A DNA stretch of 64,000 nt from Hysterangium stoloniferum (GCA_015178975.1 WHVD01000003.1:930001-994000); one strand, 5' to 3'; positions 1-10,640 are shown, counted from the first letter of the stretch. Notes: generated by a model from the letters alone, not told the origin. Numbers and translations are program-made.

Positions 1-243
1 TGCAGGACACTAAAAAGGGTGTCTGGGCAAGTCATGGTTACAGGGTAAAAAATGTCTGAGTTCTAACTATGCATGCTAATGTACATAAAACTATGGTGTG
101 ACAAGTATCTATGTACCCACAGGCATACATAGATCTTCAAACTAATGTAAATACTATCAAATGCGAGATGTAGTAGTAGAAATAAAGAAAGAAGCATGGG
201 AGGTAAAACATAATCAGAGATATATTTTAGGATACCTCTCACA
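1..243 (-). mobile_element. G1-family LTR, truncated by window edge
   Basis: The segment matches the last third of the G1 LTRs at 8602-9315 and 19726-20352 (shared landmarks: gtgtctgggtaagtcatgg, the A-rich stretch, and the terminal ctctcaca). It ends in TCACA at 243. The other end and its TSD lie outside the window. The LTR is in reverse orientation relative to its own transcription. Confidence 0.8.
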
Positions 244-838
244 CCTTGACAGTCTGTGCAAGGGTGCAACACATAAGCTGAAGCAAGCTCCACTCTATTG
301 TTGGCCCCCTGATTAACTCATTTCACATCATTGGCCCCCCAACTAGAGCATTCCCCCTTCTCCAGGCTTAGATCTTAATACTTAAGATCCATTTCACCCT
401 TCACTTCCTTGATTCAACCTCCAGTCATCCATCTCATTGTAGTATAAAAACCTCTTCATGTATGACACAATTCCTCAGTTTAAAAATTGACTTAGATTAC
501 ACTCTACTAGTTCTCAGTCTTATTGCTCACTTCTCAATACTCTCAAAGGCATTCTTGGTAAGCCACAAACTCTTATTCTTACAACTCTTAGTATTTTGGT
601 TCCCCAGCAGATTGAGCTAAGTGTTGAACTTCATCTTTATCATACTATCCACTCTGTTTGAAATACCAGAGCACCCTAACAGTTCATATGAGGGTGCAAC
701 ACATAGGTTGAAGCCAAGCTCCACTACATTTATAGAGTTGGAAGTATGATCTCTATTGTTGACCCCCCCATTAGTTCATTTTGTATCATCAGCCCCCTGA
801 TTAGAGCCTCCCTCCTCCTTTTAGCTTAGATATTAACA
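244..838 (+). mobile_element. Degenerate 5' LTR/leader of old gypsy element H
   Basis: Two diverged copies of the same LTR end occur at about 258-380 and 686-838. Each holds the conserved hairpin motif (261-288 and 691-718) followed by C-rich text and a terminal cttagatnttaaca. The same ending recurs at 44671-44769, which marks the far side of element H. No ORF is supported here. Exact LTR limits could not be fixed. Confidence 0.5.
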
Positions 839-880
839 GTATTTTTGAACTCAAGCTTGTGAACTGTTACCTTCTAAACA

Positions 881-1126
881 ATGAACCCTTTTGACTTTAG
901 ACAAGAAGCCATCAGAAGGATTACTCTCTATACTACTGATCAAGAGCATGTCAGATCCCCACTGACATCCCTCCCAGATTATGTCTCCAACACTTGGACC
1001 TCAGTGAGCCCACCAAGGCCTCTCCTGGTTCTCCCAAGTCCTGGTGGAAGTGTGTTCCAGCACTTCTCATCACCTCCTGTGTCAGTCCACATGATCCACA
1101 ACAGTTTGTATCATATGTAGTAGCCA
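881..1126 (+). pseudogene. N-terminal part of H gag, decayed
   Basis: An open frame begins with ATG at 881 and reads about 79 codons before stops at the solo LTR junction (1127). Its composition is Ser/Pro-rich and no domain is recognised in it. It is assigned to H gag only because it lies directly between the H leader and the gag core at 2243, with the solo LTR 1127-1932 and a Ser/His/Gly-rich stretch (1938-2090) between. At least one frameshift is needed to reach the gag core. Confidence 0.4.
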
Positions 1127-1932
1127 TGTTAAGGTGCATACACAGAGGGTTTCCAGAGAAACCTGTGGGAAAGCCAGTAGGACTTGGCTTCAGCTTATAG
1201 GCTGCACCCTTGCGAGATCATCTTATCCAATTTCAAATGGGCAGACGGGAATCCTGGGGAGTCCAGGTGGGGTTTGTGGGTTGAGAGGTTGGGGAGTCGA
1301 GATAGATAAGTCAGGGATTGAGTGATAGATGGGTTGGAGCCCATGGGCTCCAACGAGTAAGAGTGGTGTGTTTTCAAAGAGGAATTTAGAGTGGAAAATA
1401 TACTAAGATTACTGGGGAGAATCTAAGCTGATTTTCTGAGATTGTATATACAACATCTGCCAGACTATATAGACTGTGGAATGAATAACATACCAAATCC
1501 AGTAATAATGAAAACTAAACTAACAAACATAAAATGAGATAAATAAACACCAAACTTGGTGTTAGGAATGGAATAGAACAGAGCAGAGTCTGAATTGTAA
1601 CAGGTCATAAAACCATAACGGGAATGGGGCAGGAGCAGAGTCTGAATTGTGACAGGTCATTTAACTATAACGGGAATGGGGCTCAGTTAGAGGGCTGACG
1701 GGTTTTCTGAGCGGGGTCTGGTGACTGATGCGTGGGATGGGCTTGGAGATAGACAGGGATAGAGTCCAGCGGGTATTCCAGTGACTGATACATGAAGTAA
1801 TGGAGGTCGAACATGGACAGGTCTGATGTACAAAGTCTGGCAGGAATTCCGGTAAACTGATAATTGGTGCGTGTAGGGTGTGGGTGTGTATAAGTTAGTG
1901 CTCGGAGTCTGGGGGGAATTCTGGTTATAACA
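1127..1932 (-). mobile_element. Solo LTR, family s1, TSD AGCCA
   Basis: An 806 bp unit starting TGTTAAGGTG and ending TTATAACA is flanked by AGCCA at 1122-1126 and 1933-1937. It matches the s1 copies at 2808-4728 and 5587-6406. It carries the conserved U5 hairpin motif at 1181-1213, about 55-86 bp from the transcription-sense 3' end. It splits the H gag region. Confidence 0.9.
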
Positions 1933-2242
1933 AGCCATCCCAGTGGTGGCCCATCTAGCTCTCACAGCAATGGCCCTCCCAGATCTTACCATAGTTTTGG
2001 TGGCAGACCCCCGAGTTCTCATCATAGTTCTCACCACAGTTTTGGTGGTGGATCTCCAAGTTCCACCATAGCTCTCATCACAGCTCACACCCCAGTTATT
2101 ATCACAGTTTTCCAGGTGGCAGACCCCCAAGTTCACACTACAGCTCACACCCCAATTCTCACCACTCTGGAAATAGTTCAGCAGGCACTTCTCACAATTT
2201 TGTAGTAATTCCTGACCCAGTCTTAGGACAGCACTCGAAGGG

Positions 2243-2807
2243 CTTACTGCCTTCCTCAAAAACAATCACAGGAGGGCCACCCAGTGTGCCAAGGTTAAGG
2301 AACCTGACATTTTTCATGGCACTGACACCTCAAAGTTGCAGCCATTCCTTATGCAATGCAACCTGAACTTCAATGACTGCCCTGACAAATTCACCACTGA
2401 CAGAAGCAAGGTTATATTCACTTTATCTTTTCTTCAGAGCACCACCATGAACTGGTTCAAACTGGCACTCAATAACCTTGATACTTACCAACCCAGCTGG
2501 CTCAATAACTATGCATTCTTTGTTACAGAGCTTAAACTTAATTTTGGGCCCCACAATGTTGTTGGTGATGCTGAAACTACTCTAGCTAACATTAAGATGA
2601 AGGTTAGCCAGTGGATCACCAAATATGTTGTCCAGTTCAACTCCCTCGCCACACTTGTCAATTGGGGCAACTCTGTATGCCATAAGTTTTATTCCAGCCT
2701 CCCATCTCATCTTAAGGATGGCATTTGTCATGGTGATGACAAGCTGACTATGCTCATTGATATGCACATGAAAGCTCAGCAATGTGATGCTCACTATTGG
2801 GAGTGGC
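2243..2807 (+). pseudogene. Retrotransposon gag (H), core part
   Basis: This encodes the capsid-like Gag of a Ty3/gypsy element, which packages element RNA in cytoplasmic particles. The frame opens at 2243 (reading LTAFLKNN) and runs past the ATG at 2336 to the LTR junction at 2808. Hallmarks of the Retrotrans_gag family are visible: LQPFLMQCNLNF, the FKLALNNLD segment, ELKLNFGP, and SLPSHLKDGIC near the end. It is clearly related to the G2 gag at 59552-60412 (FLLQCHFSF, ELETNFGP, GLPSHLKDKIC). A solo s1 LTR interrupts the gene after residues YWEW, and it resumes at 12694. No stop occurs in this segment, but the element as a whole has no usable pol. Confidence 0.85.
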
Positions 2808-3246
2808 TGTTAAGGAGTGCATGCAGAGCTTATCGGAGGGTTTCTGGAGAAACCTGTGGGAAAGCCGGTAGAACTTGGCTTCAGCTTATAGGCTGCACCC
2901 TTGTGATATCATGTTGTCCAATTTCAGACAGGCAGATGGGAATCCTGGGGAGTCTGGGAGTGGTTGGTGGGTTGAGAGGTTGGAGGGTCGACTGTGGGAA
3001 TCCCATGGAGGTCGAGGGGTTGGGCAGTGATGGGTTGGAGGTTGAGTGATACATAGATAGGTCAGAGCCCATGGGCTCCAACAAGGTAAATAGTGGTGTG
3101 TTTCAAAGAGGAATAGAGCAGAAAATGTACTGAGATTACTGGGGGAAATCTAAGCTGATTTTCTGACTGGATTGTATGTACAACATCTGCCAGACTATAT
3201 AGACTGTGGAATGTATGTCATACCAAATCCAGTAATAATGAAATCC

Positions 3247-3560
3247 TGTAAGGGCAACCCTAGCAGTGGATATCACACTGATAGAGGAATCCAAAGTATA
3301 TATAAGTATCTAAATACAAGATAACTATCTACTCACCTGATAGAGGAATCCAAAGAGAAAAGTCTAGGGAAACTCTACCAGGTGTGACACGTCAGCTATA
3401 CAGTGCGCAATGCATTTTCCCACACCTTAAGCGCCTGCACACATCAGCTTAATGTACCCTACAAAGAATGAAGTGTCCTACAATGGTGAGGTAATAAAAG
3501 GGAAATGACAGTAGAGTATAATCTGGGGGATATAAGGTGTGAATGACTTGTCCCTTTACA
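3247..3560. mobile_element. Solo LTR, family s2, TSD AATCC
   Basis: A 314 bp insert begins TGTAAGGGC and ends CCCTTTACA (near-inverted termini). It is flanked by AATCC at 3242-3246 and 3561-3565, inside an s1 LTR whose uninterrupted form is seen at 1127-1932. No other copy occurs in this window. It contains no ORF. Confidence 0.85.
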
Positions 3561-3728
3561 AATCCAAACTAGTAATCATGAAATGAGATAAGTAAATACC
3601 AAATTTGGTGTTAGGAATGGAATGGAGCGGAGTGGAGTCTGAAATGTGACAGGTTGTTAGACCATAACAGGAATGGGGCAGGAGTGGAGTCCAAAATGTG
3701 ACAGGTCATTTGACCATAACAGGAATGG

Positions 3729-4461
3729 TGTAATGTATTATTACTATTTAGCATACTTGGAAATTCTTTTTACTTGAGTTAAGTAGTGTAGCTTGAGAAA
3801 GGAGATTCAAATTCAAATTAATCTCTATGTAGGAGTTTTGTCAATTAAATCAGTATCCACTTTTATTCAGCTATGTGCCCGTGTCCCTTTTCCAAGGAGA
3901 AAGCTCAACTCAAGGAAACAAGATGGTCAACAGATTGGCAAGGAGAGTACTCAACTTAAGCACAATGTGTGGACCTAGTAGGCAAGTGTAGCTAAATGAG
4001 CAAGTGATGTGATATTGAATGATATTAAATACATGATTTGGGCCTGTATTTATACTAGTCCAGGATCCTGCTTACTAAGTAATGTGACTAGGAGAATGAG
4101 TCAGTATTTCCCATACTTGACTCATAAGTGTATTTCAGAGTCATCCAACCAGCTATGACTATGTATCTGAATCATAGCTCTGATCATAACTCATAGCATT
4201 AGTCATATTGACATGACTCACCAATGAGTCATCTCCCTCAATATGTAGTCAAGGAGATGGGGTAGATTGCATACTATAAGGGCTAGAGATACCTTATTAG
4301 TATGTAATCCATGACTCTGCTGGTTTCCATGGCAAATCTTATGTTATCAGAACAATGACATCTTAAACTCTTGAGCCAAAGTTAAAGGATCCAGTCCTCT
4401 ACTATTTGACTAATGTCCCTTAAAGGTTAAACAAAGAAACAAAGTGATAAAATATATGACA
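3729..4461. mobile_element. Solo LTR, family s3, TSD AATGG
   Basis: A 733 bp insert begins TGTAATGTATT and ends ATATATGACA, flanked by AATGG at 3724-3728 and 4462-4466. It interrupts the same s1 LTR. There is no coding capacity beyond short chance frames, and no second copy in the window. Confidence 0.82.
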
Positions 4462-5099
4462 AATGGGGCTCAGTTAGAGAGCTGATGGGTTTTCCGAGCA
4501 GGGTCCAGTGACTGATGCATGGGACAGGGTTGGGGATAGACAGGAATGACATGTGCGGGGTCTGGGTGGGTATTCCAGTGACTGGTACATGAGATAATGA
4601 AGGTCAGGCATGGACAGGTCTGATGTCTGGGTTCCGGCAGGTATTCTGGTAACTGATAACTGGTGTGTAATGGGTGTGGGTGTGTATAGGGTAGTGCCCG
4701 GAGTCTGGCAGGTTTTCTGGTCATAACAGTGTGTGAGGAGTATGCTTTACCACAGTTTCATTGTGGTAAAACACTCCTTTTATTTTATTTATATTTTACA
4801 CATTCTATTCATATTTTTCTATCTTTTATATTCTTCGAATATTGCATATTTCATTAGTTCGAAGCATTGTGTATACTTGTGGGTGCACTCGGCACCAAAT
4901 GAAAACACTTTTACCCCAGAACCACCACTCGTAAGACATAAACTAGGTCTACTACAAGCAGTGATCAGGGTAACGTGTCAGCTACCACATAGGTAGCAAT
5001 AACTGAACTATCTAACACTTCTGGCCTCGAACTGTAACAGTCGAGGCCTCCACTCGATCCATCGCACTCTTTGACAACTGTGTCATCTCGTGCTCTCTC

Positions 5100-6561
5100 T
5101 GTGAAGAGTTGATAGATTCTGACCACTCAATATATGAGGGATAGTGTTTATTCAACTACTATTAGGAAGTATTGACCATTCAGTACAATACTATAGATTA
5201 CTAGACTGATAGTATAGGGACGCACTACACATCACAAGAGCAACGGTACAATTGCTCGTGACGGCTAGAACAAGAGAGTAAAAGAGTTGACCTTTACGGT
5301 ACAACTAGTGACTAGAAATAAGATAGATAATCAGCGTAAGACTGAATGTCTAAGGAAGAGAGAGAGAGAGCAGCGTGAGATGACTACAGTGTCGACGAGC
5401 ACAGAGTCTTAAAAGTGGAACTCGACCTTCACAGTTCGAGTCCAAATTCAATGAATGTGTTAGAAGACTCTACCTCTACGGTAGCTGAGTTATTACCTTT
5501 GACACCTCTCGCTATTCGACGTTGAGTTGTTACGAGATGGTGTCTGCTGGGTAAAAAGGTGTCTGTCATTTGGTGCTGAGAGTGCCTGTTAGGATACACA
5601 CACAGGCCGGGTTTCCAGAGAAACCCGCGGGATATCTGGTAGGACTTGGCTTCAGCTTATAGGCTGCGCCCTCGCTAGATCGTGTTGTCCAATTTCAAAC
5701 GGACGGACGGGGATCCCGGGGAGTCCGGGCAGGGTTCGTGGGTCGTAGGTCGTAAGTCGGAGGTCATGGGTCGTGAGTCGAGTTGGTTGAGAGAGATAGA
5801 TGTGCCGGAGCCCGTGGGCTCCGACTAGTGCGAGCGATGTGAATTGAGTAAGGTTTTAGAGCGGAAAATATTATTAGATTACTGGGGGAAATCTAAGCTA
5901 ATTTTCTGACTGGATTGTATGTACAACATCTGCCAGTTTATATAGACCATGGAGTGAATGACATACCAAATCCAGTAATGGCGAAACGAAACTAACAAAA
6001 CATGAAACAGGAATAGTAAACACCAAATTGGTGTTAGGAATGGAACGGAACGGAGCGGAGTCCGAATCGTGACAAAGCATAACCCATAACGGGAAATGGA
6101 GCGGGAGCGGAGTCCTAAATCGTGACAGGTCATTTGACTAAAACGGGAATGGGGCTCGATTAGAGTGGTGACGGGATTCTGAGCGGGTTCCGGTGACTGA
6201 TGCGTGGGATGAAGACGGACATAGACAGAGACGGGATCCGGGGGAAGTCCGGTGACTGATATGTGTCTTAATGAGGTCGAACGTAACGAGTCTTGACGTA
6301 ATGGAGTCCGGGCGGGAAATCCTATAAACAGACGATTGGTGCTTGTAGCGCGTGGGGGCGTACGAGTTAGTGCCCGGAGTCCGGCGGGATTTGTCCGGTC
6401 GTAACAGCGCCCATAGATATACACAAGACTTCGAACTAAGAAATATGGGTATGCTCGAAAGATATGGAGAGGAAAAGAAAAGGAACAAAAACTAGATAAT
6501 AAAGTACAATAATATGTATATTATTCCACAGTCTAATCATGGTATATGCATACCCTTCACA
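5100..6561 (-). mobile_element. Solo LTR, family s4 (G1-related), TSD CTCTC
   Basis: It starts TGTGAAGAGTTG and ends CCCTTCACA, flanked by CTCTC at 5095-5099 and 6562-6566. It lies inside the 5' LTR of G1n; the 3' LTR shows the empty site. Removing the nested s1 LTR leaves about 637 bp, similar in length to G1 LTRs. Confidence 0.85.
5587..6406 (-). mobile_element. Solo LTR, family s1, TSD GTGCC/GCGCC
   Basis: An 820 bp copy starts TGTTAGGATAC and ends GTCGTAACA, flanked by GTGCC (5582-5586) and GCGCC (6407-6411), one CpG-type transition apart. It keeps many CpG sites that the copies at 1127 and 2808 have lost as TpG/CpA, so it looks the youngest of the three. The U5 hairpin motif is at 5642-5673. 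Confidence 0.88.
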
Positions 6562-6663
6562 CTCTCTCTCACTTTCTCTCATATCGCACTGAATAGGTCG
6601 ATTCCTCCTCTTCTACTCATTTCTTCATATATAGAACGGTCAGAACTTCCGCCACTCTCCACA

Positions 6664-6680
6664 GTGGTGATCCGAGCTGG
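6664..6680 (+). other. Putative primer-binding site of G1n
   Basis: The text gtggtgatccgagctgg follows the LTR directly and is repeated almost unchanged at 14356 (E1) and on the minus strand at 35103-35119 (E2). Position and conservation fit a minus-strand primer-binding site. I could not assign the tRNA. Confidence 0.55.
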
Positions 6681-6762
6681 ACCGTACTTTCTCTACGAAG
6701 AAAATCTCTTTTATATTCAACTATCAAATTCTAAATACAAAAGGCTGTCTAGAACTCCTCGC

Positions 6763-8199
6763 ATGCTGAGCGTCGTGAATCCAGTTAAAATGGAAGGTAA
6801 CTCGAACTTCGAGCAGTCGAGTCCCTTGGAAAGGCAAAATGCTCACACCTTCGTGAAGAATACCCTGGTCTTCCCGCCAAGACAAGTTATGCTCGAGCAT
6901 TATGGCCAATTACTTTATTCAGAGCCTGTCAATGTGAAGTGGGGCTCTTACTATGCTTCTCGAGTTTCGAGAGATAAGGTCATTGATGCCACGAAGGATT
7001 ACAGGACTAGATACCCATCCATCCCTGCAACAGTAGCAGTTTGGCTAGGTCAGTATCATGGCATCATATCAGCACACAATTTATTCACTTGGCCTGGAAC
7101 TCTCGACGAGGTAACAAAGTTGATCCCAAAGTGGTCAAACGAAGTGACATTCTTCCGAGAAAAGGGAATAGCAGGTATCAAGATGGAACTGTTCATTCTG
7201 CTCTCCGATTTACTTTGTGAGCATGATGATTTGCTACAGATTATGCATGTATTGCTCGGAGGGGACCACATCGTGCCAAGGGTTGATATGGATTTCATAT
7301 ACATTCAAACATTGAAGGAATCCATATACAGTAAACCCTCGAATGTGTGTTTCGCCTACTTCACTCTCAGATCAAGATTGATGCACAACCTGGAGAGATG
7401 TAACAAGATGATGGCGGAATTGCTCAATGGGTTTGATGAGCCAACACGAACACCCTCACCCTCCAGCTCTGGTCCTTTTCACAGAGAATGTCCTGGGATC
7501 CATGCCAGATCAACTGACAAAAAAGGACAGTTGTCTTCCTCAAATGTGTCTATGGAAAAGATCACAGTCAAAGTCATCTCCAGTTTCCCATCATTCTCAG
7601 GTCAAGATTTGCAGTGTCCTGACAAATCTCGCCATCCATCACCTATCCATCCTATCCCATTTACTTCCCCAAGTGGACCCTCCAACAAGTCGTCCAATAA
7701 CTCGAAGGATTGGGATTGCAATAGAGGCCTGGGAACTGGGGAGCAGAAATTGGATGATGGTTTTAATGATATAAAAGGCACAGGACAGAACTCACCAATG
7801 GTAAAGCCATCCCATCTTGCAGGACTTGACAAAAGCTTTCCCATGGAGATACCACTGGGAATTCGTCAATATAAATCCCTAATCCCAGAATGGGGGGCAC
7901 TGATGAAGTTTCTGCAAATGGAAGGCAATCACGAATACACCATGCTGGACACCTCTCAATGGACCAAGCCAAGGATGGATACATTCCCATTTGACCCAGG
8001 ACGCTCCCTCGAAAATTACATCACATGGGGGACAATTGTTATGTTGCGAGATCATTCTGAAACAATGATATCACAACAGGGGGGCAGTATAGGGGGTATA
8101 GGAGAGGGTGCATATGGGATCTTCACCTATGGCCTGCAAGAGCATGCTAGTCTCACTGATGGAACAGTCGAGAGCTGGGTGCAGTGCATGAGCGCATAG
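6763..8199 (+). CDS. Gag-like ORF of G1n, intact
   Basis: This long frame has no internal stop. It stays open from 6514, inside the LTR, but ATG 6763 gives a plausible 478-residue start after the primer site. Residues about 45-210 align with the G1 gag of E1 and E2: PPRQVMLEHYGQLLYSEPVNVKW, then TVAVWLGQYHGIISA, then LLGGDHIVPRVD. It keeps CGA (Arg) where E1 and E2 both have an in-frame TGA. The second half is Ser/Pro-rich, without the CCHC knuckle of E1/E2, and ends near a repeated 22 bp G-rich motif (8079-8100). Gag should form the particle; loss of the knuckle suggests RNA binding differs or is supplied in trans. It is the only long retroelement frame in the window without internal stops. 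Confidence 0.7.
   Translation: MLSVVNPVKMEGNSNFEQSSPLERQNAHTFVKNTLVFPPRQVMLEHYGQLLYSEPVNVKWGSYYASRVSRDKVIDATKDYRTRYPSIPATVAVWLGQYHGIISAHNLFTWPGTLDEVTKLIPKWSNEVTFFREKGIAGIKMELFILLSDLLCEHDDLLQIMHVLLGGDHIVPRVDMDFIYIQTLKESIYSKPSNVCFAYFTLRSRLMHNLERCNKMMAELLNGFDEPTRTPSPSSSGPFHRECPGIHARSTDKKGQLSSSNVSMEKITVKVISSFPSFSGQDLQCPDKSRHPSPIHPIPFTSPSGPSNKSSNNSKDWDCNRGLGTGEQKLDDGFNDIKGTGQNSPMVKPSHLAGLDKSFPMEIPLGIRQYKSLIPEWGALMKFLQMEGNHEYTMLDTSQWTKPRMDTFPFDPGRSLENYITWGTIVMLRDHSETMISQQGGSIGGIGEGAYGIFTYGLQEHASLTDGTVESWVQCMSA
8079..8100 (+). repeat. 22 bp direct repeat, left copy
   Basis: A G-rich 22-mer (ggggcagtatagggggtata core) recurs at 11632-11653. The two copies flank the 3.5 kb foreign-looking interior of G1n (satellites, sirtuin fragment). 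About 95 bp right of this copy (8103-8199) is also repeated at 10540-10640. Confidence 0.7.
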
Positions 8200-8601
8200 G
8201 TGCGACTGTGTGGGAGTGTGGGTGCGGGTGTATGGTACAGGCATATGGGTGTTGGTATATGGCTGCGGGTGTATGGGTACAGGCATATGGGTGCAGGTGT
8301 ATGGGAATGGGCATATGAGTGTGGGCATATGGCTGTGGCGCATGGATCCGCATGGGTGCACGAGTACACAAGTGCGCTGTGGGCGAGTGCACTGCATAGG
8401 TGCGGGCATATGGCTGCGTGCATGTGGCGCATGGACGTGGTGTGTGTGTGTGGCATGTGGATGTGGTGAGTGCGTGTGGCACGTGGATGTGGTGCACGCG
8501 TGTGGTGCGTGGATTTGGTGTGTGTGCACGGGGCATAGACGTTGGTGCGTGCGCGCCATGCATGGATGTGGGTGCACTGCACGGGTGCACAAGTGCACAA
8601 G
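8200..8601 (+). repeat. Degenerate GT-rich repeat tract
   Basis: Loose repeats of gtgcgggtgtatggg and catatgggtg run through this stretch. All six frames are open for long distances because of composition, giving artificial His/Pro- or Gly/Val-rich translations. It resembles a decayed form of the 21 bp array at 9999-10478. The G1 LTR at 8602 inserted here. Confidence 0.7.
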
Positions 8602-9315
8602 TGTGAAGAGTGGTGGAAGTTCTAACCGTTCTATATACAAAGAATATCGACGGTTTAGGTACGACACTAAGATGTATTGACTGTCTAAGTCTAATTGTGA
8701 AGAATGGTGGAAGTTCTAACCATTCTATGTACGAAGAATATCGACCGTTTAGGTACAACACTAAGATGTATTGACTACTTAGTTCAATACGGTAGAGAGA
8801 AGTAGCTATCTAGAGTAAAGTAGAGAGCTAGAACAAATAAGTAGAATCGACTGTTAAGTGCGATTCTGGATGACTGCTCGAGTGTAAAGTAGAGTAACTA
8901 GAGAGTCGAATAATAGAGTAGCGTGGATGTAGTCCATGTGGGTTGAGATAAGGATTGAGTTTTGACTGGTACAGTTCGAAACTCTGATTGAGTAGATAGC
9001 TAAAGCCCGTCTGTGACAGTCGAGACGATACACCAATCACAACTTACAGGACACTAACAGGTGTCTGGGTAAGTCATGGTTGCAGTGTAAAAGTGTCTGA
9101 GTTTTAACTATGGGTGCTAGAATATATAAGTCTGGCATGTATGCACCCACAAGAGTCGATGTACTGCATACATAGATTGTCGAACTAACATACATAGATC
9201 GTCGAACTAATTATAGATGTATAATAAAATAGAGAGAAAACAGAAATAATAAAGGGAATATAGTAAGAGCTCGTCCGACTATATTTCCTGAGTGTATTTC
9301 GCCGTACCTCTCACA
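8602..9315 (-). mobile_element. Solo G1 LTR, TSD ACAAG, with duplicated end
   Basis: It starts TGTGAAGAGTGG at 8602 and ends CCTCTCACA at 9315, flanked by ACAAG at 8597-8601 and 9316-9320. The first 94 bp are followed by a second LTR start at 8696 (tgtgaagaatggtgg), so the terminal block is duplicated inside one TSD pair. The total of 714 bp compares with 627-639 bp for other G1 LTRs. Confidence 0.9.
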
Positions 9316-9480
9316 ACAAGTGTGCTATGCAGGTATGCAAGTATGCCACACGAGTGCACGAGGGCACCGCATGGGTATGCAAGCATACCGCACAAGCACA
9401 CCATGCAGATATGCAGGTGCACCGTGTGGGTGCGCTGCATAGGTGCGGGCGTAAGGGTGCAGCGCATGGACGTGGGCGTG

Positions 9481-9768
9481 CAGCCGAACCCAATGCACTA
9501 TGCCTTGGCTGCACTGCTCAAGGCCTCGTTTATCAAGCGCATCGTGACCCAGAATGTAGAAGGGCTGCAACTCAAAGCGAGTGTGCATTGTCTGGAGGAT
9601 GAGGACCCCCACATCCTGCAACTGCACAGTAGCCTGCATCGGGTCCAGTGTCGAAGGGCCCACGGCACGTCATTCCAGGCACGGCTATCTGCAGCAAATC
9701 CCCACTGGAAAGATCTGGCAGATGCCTTTGAACAACATGGCACCTGGTTACGCACCAATCCGAGTGGT
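9481..9768 (+). pseudogene. Captured sirtuin (Sir2 family) gene fragment
   Basis: About 96 codons read like the middle of an NAD-dependent protein deacetylase. They start at QPNPMHYALAALLK (the family's PNxxHxAL segment), followed by RIVTQNVEGL (the NAD-binding TQN-[VI]-DG motif with Asp changed to Glu), then HILQLHSSLHRVQC (the catalytic-His HGS region, Gly changed to Ser), then a SFQARLSAANPHWKDL segment. The Rossmann start and zinc-binding end are absent. The frame runs on to a stop at 9838-9840 with no further match. It lies between a solo LTR and a minisatellite inside G1n, so it is best read as host sequence picked up by the retrotransposon. No introns were seen in the fragment, which fits capture from RNA or from a single exon. 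Confidence 0.7.
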
Positions 9769-9998
9769 GCACACAGGAGGGGCTGTCCGAGCATCTGGGA
9801 CAGATTGTTTGGCATTTCGTCTAGTGAAGCATGCTCTTGAAGAAAATCAACCATCCTATTACTCAACTTGGGGCTGACTCGTGCTGATGGGCTTCTTGGT
9901 GTGGAGAAGATTGAGGCTTACCATGGTGAAGTGCTATGCAGCGCGGTGAAGACATGAACGTCAGTCACTCGAGTACTCCGCGATAATGAAGGTCCTGC

Positions 9999-10478
9999 GT
10001 GTGGATGTGGGTGTACGGCATGTGGATGTGGGTGTACGGCATGTGGATGTGGGTGTACGGCATGTGGATGTGGGTGTACGGCATGTGGATGTGGGTGTAC
10101 GGCATGTGGATGTGGGTGTACGGCATGTGGATGTGGGTGTACGGCATGTGGATGTGGGTGTACGGCATGTGGATGTGGGTGTACGGCATGTGGATGTGGG
10201 GGATGTGGGGGTGTACGGCATGTGGATGTGGGTGTACGGCATGTGGATGTGGGTGTACGGCATGTGGATGTGGGTGTACGGCATGTGGATGTGGGTGTAC
10301 GGCATGTGGATGTGGGTGTACGGCATGTGGATGTGGGTGTACGGCATGTGGATGTGGGTGTACGGCATGTGGATGTGGGTGTACGGCATGTGGATGTGGG
10401 TGTACGGCATGTGGATGTGGGTGTACGGCATGTGGATGTGGGTGTACGGCATGTGGATGTGGGTGTACGGCATGTGGA
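9999..10478 (+). repeat. 21 bp minisatellite, about 22 copies
   Basis: Near-perfect tandem units of ggatgtgggtgtacggcatgt run with one 15 bp irregularity around 10199-10213. The period is a multiple of three and no frame contains a stop, so several long but meaningless ORFs appear on both strands. It is located inside G1n, and units are almost identical, which suggests recent expansion. Confidence 0.95.
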
Positions 10479-10539
10479 TATGGAGTGCAGCACATGGATG
10501 TGGGTGTGCGGTGCATGGGTGCATAGGTGTGGGCTGTAT

Positions 10540-10640
10540 AGGGGAAGGTGCATATGGATCGTCACCTCTGTGTCACCAGTCTCACCAATGGAACAGTCGA
10601 GAGCTGCATGCAGTACATGAGCGTGTAGTTTCATAGAGAT
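10540..10640 (+). repeat. Second copy of the 8103-8199 segment
   Basis: The landmarks ggtgcatatgg, tcacc, caatggaacagtcgagagctg and catgagcg recur in the same order as at 8103-8199, at roughly 80% identity by eye. The repeat brackets the satellite and sirtuin part of G1n. Confidence 0.7.

Larger units (their letters stand above)
2808..4728 (-). mobile_element. Solo LTR, family s1, with two nested solo LTRs, TSD GTGGC
   Basis: It starts TGTTAAGGAG at 2808 and ends TCATAACA at 4728, matching 1127-1932 once inserts 3247-3560 and 3729-4461 are removed. The left TSD is GTGGC (2803-2807). The right TSD is split: GTG at 4729-4731 plus GC at 12694-12695, because G1n landed exactly at the LTR/TSD junction. 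Removing G1n and its own TSD restores GTGGC and the H gag reading frame. Confidence 0.88.
4732..6663 (+). mobile_element. 5' LTR of G1n, interrupted at 5100-6561
   Basis: The LTR starts TGTGAGGAGTATGC at 4732 and ends CTCTCCACA at 6663. It matches the 472 bp 3' LTR (12217-12688) once the inserted s4 LTR and its TSD are removed. The LTR is followed at 6664 by gtggtgatccgagctgg, the same putative primer-binding site as in E1 and E2. Confidence 0.88.

Noticed and set aside
1687-2265. Minus-strand ORF of 192 codons
   Set aside because: It crosses the border between a solo LTR (ending 1932) and the H gag region and is antisense to the gag linker, so it is a chance frame.
5879-6488. Overlapping minus-strand ORFs of 116-181 codons
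   Set aside because: They lie inside solo LTRs s1 and s4 defined by TSDs; LTR sequence of this family at 1127 and 2808 does not keep the frames open.
8071-8761. His/Pro/Thr-rich minus-strand ORFs of about 160-200 codons
   Set aside because: They arise from the GT-rich tract antisense to G1n and run into an LTR; no conserved motif.
9918-10636. Long open frames on both strands over the 21 bp array
   Set aside because: The repeat period is a multiple of three and has no stop in any frame; the translations are pure repetition with no start context or domain.
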